Both the position numbers and the translations under genes were made by a program. A DNA stretch of 6,134 nt, taken from the NCBI GenBank assembly GCA_031284665.1, contig JAITXR010000298.1, positions 1 to 6,134 of the forward strand. The letters are read 5' to 3'. The number at the start of each line of letters is the position of its first letter. The first letter of the stretch is position 1. Positions 1 through 5,381 of the stretch are shown one piece after another. Under the pieces are notes generated by a model that saw only the letters and a list, made by a program, of their open reading frames with translations, searched no databases and was not told where the DNA came from. Source of the DNA: Paludibacter sp. (GTDB lineage: Bacteria; Bacteroidota; Bacteroidia; Bacteroidales; Paludibacteraceae).

Positions 1-31
1 AAAGCGGCGTGAAAACGTCGCTTTCTTTTTT
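1..31 (+). terminator. Terminator-like hairpin at window edge
   Basis: Bases 1-9 (AAAGCGGCG) pair with 16-24 (CGTCGCTTT) over nine positions, one of them a G-T wobble, around a six-base loop, and a run of six T follows at 26-31. This has the form of an intrinsic terminator. If it is one, it would end a gene lying to the left of the window; a TGA falls in the loop at 10-12 in the first frame. The conflict is that a second reading frame is open straight through it (2-199). The window edge prevents a decision. Confidence 0.35.
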
Positions 32-199
32 ACATTCTCATTAACACTCTATTATTTCCGCACGGCAAGCGAAAACAACAAGCCGATATTCGCAGTGGAA
101 TATGCCGAAACCTGCCTCAAAAATCACAAAACAGACTCGGCAATCAAAAAATGCTCGCAGAACATTTGGCAAAATCGTTGCGCTATGACAATAAAATGA
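2..199 (+). CDS. Possible C-terminal end of an unidentified protein (partial, 5' end outside the window)
   Basis: The second frame is open from the left edge to a TGA at 197-199, giving 65 residues with no start inside the window. The translation opens with a hydrophobic, aromatic stretch (FFFTFSLTLYYF, about residues 8-19) that could be the end of a membrane segment. A polar tail with four cysteines follows (ETCLKN, KKCSQN, QNRCAM among its pieces). I recognise no family. Its codons look similar to those of the downstream genes, but this is a visual impression. Two things weaken the call: the terminator-like hairpin lies inside the frame, and from about base 150 the first frame is also open and gives an equally plausible local peptide. 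A frameshifted gene end or pure chance remains possible. Confidence 0.38.
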   Translation, partial: KRRENVAFFFTFSLTLYYFRTASENNKPIFAVEYAETCLKNHKTDSAIKKCSQNIWQNRCAMTIK

Positions 200-454
200 A
201 ATTGATTACGGCTTTCCAAAAATTTTCGTCAAATAATTTGCTTATAGATTTTTACAAATATAATATTTTCCTAAAATCAGGTAACCAATTACAAATCTTC
301 AAAAAGTGTTTTATTAACAAAAACAATAACCGCTTTTTTCATATTCTATCAATGATATTATTGTGAAACAAGAAATGATTTTAACGTTATGTCGTTTTAT
401 GTTGTAAAAATGCAATTTAATTTGCTAAAATCAAAAAAATTCAGTGCTTTTTTA
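200..454. other. AT-rich intergenic stretch, no gene seen
   Basis: This stretch separates the possible gene end at 199 from the TatD-family start at 467. It is strongly A/T-rich. The open frame at 151-366 translates here to a low-complexity Asn/Lys/Phe-rich peptide with no motif, which is what random AT-rich DNA gives. I see no tRNA, no convincing terminator and no repeat shared with the rest of the window. The only structure is a short A/T stem (TGTTTT at 307-312 with AAAACA at 320-325), too weak to name. Confidence 0.5.
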
Positions 455-462
455 TATTTTTG
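455..462 (+). promoter_or_regulatory. Bacteroidota-type -7 promoter element before the TatD-family gene
   Basis: TATTTTTG fits the TAnnTTTG -7 consensus of the primary sigma factor in Bacteroidota. It ends four bases before the preferred ATG at 467, so transcription would begin at or beside the start codon and the mRNA would be nearly leaderless. No TTTG -33 box lies at the usual spacing; the nearest (421-424) is about 30 bases upstream, which is too far. In AT-rich DNA such an eight-base match can arise by chance. Confidence 0.35.
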
Positions 463-466
463 CCAA

Positions 467-1108
467 ATGTTTGCAGATATTCATTCACACAAGTTTTCGG
501 CTGCCACAAGTTTTACGGTATGTAATCTCACTGTAAATCAGGCAGAAAAGATAATAGATAACAATATTATTGGCTTTTTTTCAGTTGGCTTACATCCCTG
601 TTTTCCCGAAGATTTATCGCAACAAATGTTCGATAAACTCACAAAATTGGCAGAGAATTACAATCCGCTTGCCATAGGCGAATGCGGTTTGGATAAAAAC
701 AGCACGGTCGGATTGGCAGAGCAAACTTTATATTTCGAAAAACAAATAATTTTGGCAGAATATTTGCAGAAGCCTTTGATAATCCATTGTGTAGGGCGAT
801 TTAACGAATTATTGGAAATCCGGAAATCAATCCGTCCAAGCCAAAAATGGATTATTCACGGTTTCAGAGGAAAACCGCAACTCGCCGAGCAATTACTCAA
901 AGCGGGATGTGCATTATCGTACGGCGAAAAATTTAATCCCGAAAGTGTAAAAATTACAGATACGGATAATTTATTTGTCGAAACTGACGAAAGCCTGTTG
1001 CCGATTGAAAATATTTATCAGCGCATAGCAAAAATAAAACAATGTGATATTCAGGATATTAACGCCGGAAATAAAATGTTGAATATTGAAAAAAAATATC
1101 TTTTATAA
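467..1108 (+). CDS. TatD-family metal-dependent hydrolase (putative DNase)
   Basis: This is a 213-residue amidohydrolase-superfamily protein of the TatD group, cytosolic enzymes known as metal-dependent 3'-5' exonucleases or DNases. The metal-ligand motifs appear in the expected order: DIHSH near the N-terminus (H6, H8), the SVGLHP signature (39-44), GECGLD with E72, PLIIHC with H107, IIHGF with H131, and VETDES with D174. All ligands are present, so it should be active. At 213 residues it is shorter than the roughly 260 of E. coli TatD; a compact form is common in Bacteroidota as far as I recall. I chose ATG 467 because the family begins a few residues before DxHxH. The frame is open upstream to an ATG at 389, but those 26 extra residues have no family counterpart and overlap the likely promoter. 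There is no signal peptide. TatD paralogues differ in substrate, so the exact role is not fixed. The hairpin repeat starts nine bases after the stop. Confidence 0.9.
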   Translation: MFADIHSHKFSAATSFTVCNLTVNQAEKIIDNNIIGFFSVGLHPCFPEDLSQQMFDKLTKLAENYNPLAIGECGLDKNSTVGLAEQTLYFEKQIILAEYLQKPLIIHCVGRFNELLEIRKSIRPSQKWIIHGFRGKPQLAEQLLKAGCALSYGEKFNPESVKITDTDNLFVETDESLLPIENIYQRIAKIKQCDIQDINAGNKMLNIEKKYLL

Positions 1109-1117
1109 AAAAAAACA

Positions 1118-1201
1118 TCTTTCTGCCTTTCTGTCTTCTTGTTTATTTATTAAGCGCAAGCGCTCTTTGATAATAAACAGTAAGGCAAGAAGACAAAAAG
1201 G
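1118..1201 (+). repeat. Octamer-arm hairpin repeat, copy 1 (three units per arm)
   Basis: Three contiguous 8-base units on the left (TCTTTCTG 1118-1125, CCTTTCTG 1126-1133, TCTTCTTG 1134-1141) follow the pattern YCTTNYTG. Three on the right (CAGTAAGG 1178-1185, CAAGAAGA 1186-1193, CAAAAAGG 1194-1201) follow the complementary pattern CANNAAGR. Between them is a 36-base core with the dyad AGCGC-AA-GCGCT at 1153-1164. The block 1126-1141 pairs with 1186-1201 at 15 of 16 positions, and GTTTATT (1141-1147) can pair with AATAAAC (1172-1178). Bases 1127-1168 are identical to 3132-3173 in copy 2. It lies nine bases after the TatD-family stop and 120 bases before the S41 start. The family is unknown to me. 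It may act as a transcript 3'-end structure or be a small non-autonomous mobile repeat. Confidence 0.85.
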
Positions 1202-1212
1202 TACGACGAAAT

Positions 1213-1224
1213 CCAATATATTGG
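1213..1224. promoter_or_regulatory. Perfect 12-base palindrome in the S41 upstream region
   Basis: CCAATATATTGG is its own reverse complement. It lies 12 bases after the hairpin repeat and about 100 bases before the S41 start. It could be an operator for a dimeric regulator. Its second half (TATATTGG, 1217-1224) is one base from TAnnTTTG, so a promoter may overlap it. I do not know a regulator for this site. Confidence 0.3.
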
Positions 1225-1321
1225 TTTATACCGAATTATAAAAATACGTCAATGGAGCAATCCTGAAGAATTTTAAGATTGGAATATCTTATTTAATAAT
1301 GTCAAAATTAAATATTTAAAA

Positions 1322-2908
1322 ATGAAAAAACTTTTTTTGATTATCTTTTCTTCGATATTTTTCACGCTCGCTGCGCAGGAAATTTCACCTCTTCAGCAGC
1401 GGAAACTTTACGATGTGCTTGATGCAATTTCGAAAACTTATGTTGATACTATCGATGACCGCAAACTTGTAGAAGATGCAATAAACGGAATGCTCAAAAG
1501 TCTTGACCCTCATTCGTCGTACATTCCCAAAGACGAAGTGGCAAAAGTAAATGAGCCGTTGCAAGGCGAATTTGACGGCATTGGCATTCAGTTTCAGATG
1601 TTTGAGGATACTTTGCTGGTAATTCAGACAATTGCCGGTTGCCCCGCCGAAAAAGTTGGCGTACTGCCGGGCGACCGTATTATTAAGGTGGGCAGCGAAG
1701 AAATTGCAGGTGTGAAGTTTCAAAGTTCCGACATACAAAAACGCCTTCGTGGAAAACGCGGCAGCGAAGTTGAAATTAGCGTAAAACGGCAGGGAAATCC
1801 TTCATTGCTGATTTTCAAGATAATACGCGACAAAATTCCAATTTACAGCGTTGATGCTCATTATATGATTGATAAAAATATAGGCTATATTCATATAAAT
1901 AATTTTGGTGCAAATACAGTTCACGAATTTGAAGAGGCGGCAAATACTCTGTTGAAAAAAGGGATGCGAAAACTCATTTTGAGCCTCGAAGGCAATGGTG
2001 GTGGCTATTTGATGGCTGCACGCGACCTTGCCGACCATTTTCTCGATGGAAATAAATTAGTAGTTTATACGCAAGGGAGCAAAAAATCGCGAATGAACTT
2101 AGCCGCAAACGCAAGCGGACTGTTCGAAAAAGGCGAATTAATTGTTTTGGTTGATGAATATTCGGCATCGGCAAGCGAAATTGTTGCCGGAGCATTACAG
2201 GACTGGGATAGAGCAGTGATAGTGGGCAGACGCACTTTTGGCAAAGGATTAGTGCAAGGACAAATCAACCTGCGCGACGGCTCGCAAATGCGCCTTACCA
2301 CAGCCAGATATTATACTCCGTCGGGGCGATGCATCCAAAAACCATACGAAAAAGGCAGTAGCGATTACGAAAAAGACCTCGAAAAACGCTACAAACACGG
2401 AGAATTTTTTCACGCCGACAGCATTCATTTTCCCGACTCGCTGCAATATAAAACGCTAATTTCAGGGCGCACAGTTTATGGCGGAGGCGGAATTATGCCC
2501 GATGTTTTTGTGCCTGCCGACACTACGCGCTATACTACTTTTTTCCGCACAATAGTGGGGCGTGGAATTTTGAATAAAACGATAGTGCAATTTATGGAGA
2601 AAGAACGAAATAATATTACTGCAAAATATAAAAATTTTGAAAGTTATAAAAATAATTTTGAAGTTGACAACTCGTTGATTAACAGGATTAAAGAACTTGC
2701 AACAGAAGAAAAAATATCGTTTGACGACAATGACATTACAACTTCCGAAACATTGATTAAACGCCAAATAAAAGCCCGCATTGCGTCGGATATTTGGACA
2801 ATGAACGAGTTTTATCAAATTAACGATGTAGAAAATGCTCCCTTGCAACGCGCTGTGGAAATTTTGCAAAGCAACAACGAATATGCGAAATTTTTGAAAA
2901 CGGAATGA
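1322..2908 (+). CDS. S41 C-terminal processing protease with PDZ domain, exported
   Basis: This 528-residue serine protease belongs to the CtpA/Prc (Tsp) group, which trims or degrades envelope proteins from their C-termini. Residues 1-18 form a signal peptide (MKKLFLIIF, hydrophobic core, likely cut after LAA), so it acts in the periplasm. The family LDPHSSYI motif is at 61-68. A PDZ domain runs from about 82 to 165 (GIGIQF 86-91, GVLPGDRIIKVG 113-124). The protease core follows at about 185-340. It includes YSASASE with nucleophile S283, D294 in LQDW and general base K308 in TFGKGLVQ. The Ser-Lys distance of 25 and Ser-Asp distance of 11 equal those of E. coli Tsp (S430, D441, K455). The C-terminal 130 residues are a helical, lysine- and asparagine-rich extension usual in Bacteroidota homologues. 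One oddity is that the common DLR-NGGG loop reads SLEGNGGG (221-228). The leader is A/T-rich with no Shine-Dalgarno sequence. It stands alone between two repeat-bearing gaps. Substrates cannot be told from sequence. Confidence 0.95.
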   Translation: MKKLFLIIFSSIFFTLAAQEISPLQQRKLYDVLDAISKTYVDTIDDRKLVEDAINGMLKSLDPHSSYIPKDEVAKVNEPLQGEFDGIGIQFQMFEDTLLVIQTIAGCPAEKVGVLPGDRIIKVGSEEIAGVKFQSSDIQKRLRGKRGSEVEISVKRQGNPSLLIFKIIRDKIPIYSVDAHYMIDKNIGYIHINNFGANTVHEFEEAANTLLKKGMRKLILSLEGNGGGYLMAARDLADHFLDGNKLVVYTQGSKKSRMNLAANASGLFEKGELIVLVDEYSASASEIVAGALQDWDRAVIVGRRTFGKGLVQGQINLRDGSQMRLTTARYYTPSGRCIQKPYEKGSSDYEKDLEKRYKHGEFFHADSIHFPDSLQYKTLISGRTVYGGGGIMPDVFVPADTTRYTTFFRTIVGRGILNKTIVQFMEKERNNITAKYKNFESYKNNFEVDNSLINRIKELATEEKISFDDNDITTSETLIKRQIKARIASDIWTMNEFYQINDVENAPLQRAVEILQSNNEYAKFLKTE

Positions 2909-2910
2909 AA

Positions 2911-2950
2911 GTTTGAGAGATTTGAGAAGTTTGAGGGGTTTGAATAGTTT
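2911..2950. repeat. Degenerate 9-bp tandem repeat
   Basis: Four consecutive 9-base units (GTTTGAGAG, ATTTGAGAA, GTTTGAGGG, GTTTGAATA) are followed by a partial unit, GTTT. The array begins two bases after the S41 stop codon. Units share the core TTTGA and diverge most in their last three bases. It looks like a small replication-slippage array, and the period is a multiple of three although it is outside any gene. No function is apparent. Confidence 0.75.
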
Positions 2951-3011
2951 CTGTATTGTTTCCACGACAAATCGGGACACGTCGGAAATACCTTCGCTAA
3001 TCGGCTTGCCG

Positions 3012-3099
3012 CTTGGTTTACCAAGAATGACGGACTGCTGTTGTTGTTCCCGTCATTGCGAGTATGGGATAAAAAAATTTTAAATAAAAAGGAATGACG
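3012..3099. repeat. CGTCATTGCGAG-type dyad element (REP-like)
   Basis: A tight hairpin CTTGG-TTTA-CCAAG (3012-3025) directly abuts AATGACGG (3026-3033). After a 16-base spacer this is matched by its perfect inverse CCGTCATT (3050-3057), which continues as GCGAG. A third arm, AATGACG (3093-3099), is also the inverse of CGTCATT (3051-3057), so the central arm can pair with either side. From memory, CGTCATTGCGAG-like words are a common component of intergenic repeats in several bacterial phyla, and this looks like a worn copy. There is no coding potential beyond a spurious minus-strand frame. Possible roles are a bidirectional transcript-end structure or a relic of mobile repeat DNA. Confidence 0.6.
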
Positions 3100-3114
3100 T
3101 AAATAAAAAAAATG

Positions 3115-3213
3115 CCTTTCTGTCTTTCTGTCTTTCTGTCTTCTTGTTTATTTATTAAGCGCAAGCGCTCTTTTATATGAACAGAAAGGCAATAAGACAA
3201 GAAGACACGAAAA
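3115..3213 (+). repeat. Octamer-arm hairpin repeat, copy 2 (four units per arm)
   Basis: Four contiguous left units (CCTTTCTG 3115-3122, TCTTTCTG 3123-3130, TCTTTCTG 3131-3138, TCTTCTTG 3139-3146) and four right units (CAGAAAGG 3182-3189, CAATAAGA 3190-3197, CAAGAAGA 3198-3205, CACGAAAA 3206-3213) flank a 35-base core with the same AGCGC-AA-GCGCT dyad. Bases 3132-3173 match copy 1 exactly. GCCTTTCTGT (3114-3123) is the perfect inverse of ACAGAAAGGC (3181-3190), and TGTCTTCTTG (3137-3146) of CAAGAAGACA (3198-3207), so several pairing registers compete. It has one more unit on each arm than copy 1. Its orientation matches copy 1, and it ends 39 bases before the M48 protease start. Confidence 0.85.
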
Positions 3214-3252
3214 ATAATAAATTAACAATTAATCAAGAAAATCTTAAAATAA

Positions 3253-4494
3253 ATGAATACCACAATATTATTTATAGCAATTATCATTATACTTTCAGCC
3301 GATTTTTTACTCGAAAGATTTTTGGCGTTCCTAAATATTCGCCACTCAAAAATTGCTTTACCCGATATTTTGAAAGATATTTACAATGCCGACAAATACG
3401 CCCGTCAACAAGAATATTTCCGAACAAACAGCAGTTTTGGAATGTTGACAAGCAGTTTTGCTTTTGTACTGACTTTCGGAATGTTTGTTTTAGGCGGTTT
3501 CGGCTGGCTCGACAATTTACTTGCCTCTTACATCAACAACGAAATCGTGAAAGCATTATTATTTTTCGCTATATTATTCATTGCCAACGATTTACTTACT
3601 ATTCCTTTTGAAATATACGATATTTTTGTAATCGAAACACGATTTGGCTTTAATAAAGTAACGCCAAAAATTTTTGTTCTTGACAAATTAAAATCCCTAC
3701 TGCTCACAACGCTAATTGGTGGCGGACTTATTGCGCTGATAATGTGGATATATATCCTTACGCCCGATTATTTTTGGCTTTTGGCTTGGGGCGCAGTTAC
3801 GGCTTTCAGTTTGTTTATGAGCCTGTTTTATTCGGAATTTATTGTGCCGCTTTTCAACAAACAAACACCGCTGCCGGAAGGAGAACTGCGCACGGCAATC
3901 GAAAATTTTGCGGGAAAAGCAAATTTCAAACTCAAAAATATTTATGTTATTGATGGCTCAAAACGCTCCACAAAAGCCAATGCTTATTTTACCGGTTTTG
4001 GTCCCAAAAAACGTATAGTGCTTTACGACACGCTGATGGATACAATGTCGAACGCCGAAATTGTAGCAGTTTTGGCGCACGAAATCGGGCACTACAAACA
4101 CAAACACGTTATCCAAAGTTTGATGGTATCGCTGCCCGAAACTTTGCTAATGTTTTTCCTGCTTGGCATCATTCTCAAAAGCGATTTACTTGCTCAATCA
4201 TTGGGCGGAATTTATGGAGCCACATTTGAACTTAACATAATTGCTTTTGGCATTTTATACGCGCCGGTAACTACGGTTTTAGGTCTGTTTAGCAATTATT
4301 TATCGCGCCGAAACGAATATCAGGCAGATGCTTTTGCCGCCTCGCACACACTTGGAAATGAGTTAATTGCGGCATTAAAAAAATTATCGTCAACCTCGTT
4401 GAGTAATCTTGTGCCACATCCTGCGTATGTATTTTTCCATTACTCGCATCCAACTCTTTATCAGAGAATTACAAATATAACTTCAAAATTATAA
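3253..4494 (+). CDS. M48 family (Ste24/CAAX-type) membrane zinc metalloprotease
   Basis: This 413-residue integral membrane protease resembles Ste24, the type I CAAX prenyl protease. In bacteria, which lack prenylated CAAX substrates, such proteins are thought to act in membrane-protein quality control. Zinc-site motifs are intact: HEIGH at 276-280 (ligands H276 and H280, catalytic E277) and SRRNEYQAD at 351-359 with third ligand E355 and the conserved D359. The preceding GSKRSTKANAYF (235-246) and the C-terminal PHP...HPTLYQRI (388-405) are further Ste24-type signatures. Hydrophobic segments at about 4-20, 64-86, 100-118, 148-168, 174-196, 288-308 and 325-347 fit the seven helices of Ste24, with the active site between the fifth and sixth. 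The start is secure because TAA directly precedes ATG 3253. It differs from HtpX, which is shorter. mtnN follows after seven bases, so the two are probably co-transcribed. No promoter motif was found in the leader, which the hairpin repeat occupies up to 39 bases before the start. Confidence 0.94.
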   Translation: MNTTILFIAIIIILSADFLLERFLAFLNIRHSKIALPDILKDIYNADKYARQQEYFRTNSSFGMLTSSFAFVLTFGMFVLGGFGWLDNLLASYINNEIVKALLFFAILFIANDLLTIPFEIYDIFVIETRFGFNKVTPKIFVLDKLKSLLLTTLIGGGLIALIMWIYILTPDYFWLLAWGAVTAFSLFMSLFYSEFIVPLFNKQTPLPEGELRTAIENFAGKANFKLKNIYVIDGSKRSTKANAYFTGFGPKKRIVLYDTLMDTMSNAEIVAVLAHEIGHYKHKHVIQSLMVSLPETLLMFFLLGIILKSDLLAQSLGGIYGATFELNIIAFGILYAPVTTVLGLFSNYLSRRNEYQADAFAASHTLGNELIAALKKLSSTSLSNLVPHPAYVFFHYSHPTLYQRITNITSKL

Positions 4495-4501
4495 CATTAA
4501 T

Positions 4502-5263
4502 ATGCTACTTGGATTAATGGGCGCAATGCCCGAAGAAATGAATAAAATTATTGCCGCAATAAGCAACAAAGAAATTATTGAACGTGGCGGCAGGCTTTAC
4601 TACAAGGGGAAACTCTACGGACAGGAAGTTGTAGCCGTTTTTTCGCGCTGGGGAAAAGTGGCAGCCGCTACTACCGCAACAAATTTAATTGTAGAATTTG
4701 GCGTTGAAAAAATTGTGTTTACAGGAATCGCCGGAGCAATTTCGCCCGATTTGAGCATTGGCGACATTGTAATTGCCCAACATCTTTTTCAACACGACAT
4801 GGATGCTCGCCCGCTAATGCGCCGTTTTGAAATACCGCTTACCGGCAAAACATCGTTTGAAGTGCCAAGCGTGCACGTCGAAACGATGCAGAAAGCAGTA
4901 CATAACTTCCTGAAAAACAACGAAAAATTTCGCACTAAACTTGCCGAACACAACATCGCTCATATTCAAATGCACATAGGCGATGCTGCAAGTGGCGACC
5001 AATTTGTGTCCGACAAAAAAACACGAAATGCTCTTTTGCGCGATTTACCATCAGTCTTATGTGTCGAAATGGAAGGCGCGGCAGTGGCGCAAGTATGCGA
5101 CGATTACAGCGTTCCGGTAATTATTGTACGAGTAATTTCGGACTCTGCCGACGAATCGGCATCAGTCTCGGCAATGAATTTTGTTACTCAACACGCAGGC
5201 GATTATTCATTAGCAATTTTAAAAGAATATTTTGAATTAATTACAAAAAGCAAAAGTTTGTAA
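4502..5263 (+). CDS. mtnN: 5'-methylthioadenosine/S-adenosylhomocysteine nucleosidase
   Basis: This 253-residue cytosolic enzyme of the PNP/UDP phosphorylase superfamily hydrolyses methylthioadenosine and S-adenosylhomocysteine to adenine and the thioribose products, feeding methionine salvage and relieving product inhibition of methyltransferases. Landmarks match E. coli MTAN. GAMPEEM carries E12 (acid for water activation), and FTGIAGAI is at 73-80. VEMEGAA has E191 (E174 in E. coli), and VISDSAD has D214 (the adenine-protonating D197). It is about 20 residues longer than the E. coli enzyme. The extra length is mostly between QHDMDARPLMRRFEIP (97-112) and GDAASGDQF (160-168), a pattern I associate with a long MTAN subgroup that includes Bacteroidota. 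A futalosine hydrolase (menaquinone route) is the main alternative and cannot be fully excluded. The seven-base gap after the M48 gene and the lack of an intervening promoter suggest one operon. Confidence 0.92.
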   Translation: MLLGLMGAMPEEMNKIIAAISNKEIIERGGRLYYKGKLYGQEVVAVFSRWGKVAAATTATNLIVEFGVEKIVFTGIAGAISPDLSIGDIVIAQHLFQHDMDARPLMRRFEIPLTGKTSFEVPSVHVETMQKAVHNFLKNNEKFRTKLAEHNIAHIQMHIGDAASGDQFVSDKKTRNALLRDLPSVLCVEMEGAAVAQVCDDYSVPVIIVRVISDSADESASVSAMNFVTQHAGDYSLAILKEYFELITKSKSL

Positions 5264-5304
5264 TTATTAACACCGCAACAACAACAATCATAATAAAAAA
5301 ATCG

Positions 5305-5312
5305 TACTTTTG
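5305..5312 (+). promoter_or_regulatory. Bacteroidota-type -7 promoter element for the OmpA-like lipoprotein
   Basis: TACTTTTG matches TAnnTTTG exactly. It lies in the 118-base gap between mtnN and the lipoprotein gene and predicts an A/T-rich 5' leader of about 65 bases. No TTTG -33 box is visible at normal spacing. The leader holds an AT-only palindrome (AAATAATTATTT, 5329-5340), and AATTATTT is repeated head-to-tail at 5333-5348. A separate promoter fits an abundant envelope protein next to a housekeeping operon. Confidence 0.5.
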
Positions 5313-5381
5313 TTTTTTCAAAATTATGAAATAATTATTTAATTATTTAACAACAAAATTTCAAATTAAAACATTTTTACA

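Noticed and set aside
151..366. Open frame of 71 codons on the + strand
   Set aside because: It lies in AT-rich DNA, has no motif and turns low-complexity after its first 25 residues. It overlaps the alternative frame ending at 199. It is kept only as a possible frameshift partner of that gene end.
389..466. N-terminal extension of the TatD-family protein
   Set aside because: The 26 added residues have no counterpart in the family, which starts just before DxHxH, and they cover the likely promoter. The start at 467 is preferred.
2462..2980. Minus-strand open frame of 172 codons opposite the S41 3' end
   Set aside because: It is antisense to conserved S41 sequence, its N-terminal part is made of the 9-bp tandem repeat, and it has no recognisable motif.
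3018..3200. Minus-strand open frame of 60 codons
   Set aside because: Its peptide is a translation of the octamer arms and the CGTCATT dyad. The lysine/arginine/glutamine-rich part simply reflects the 8-base repeat.
3115..3213. CRISPR array
   Set aside because: The units are 8 bases long and contiguous, with no spacers, and they are arranged as inverted arms around one core. No cas gene is present.
1118..3213. Composite transposon formed by the two hairpin repeats around the S41 gene
   Set aside because: There is no transposase between or beside them, no target-site duplication is visible, and the enclosed gene is an ordinary chromosomal protease.
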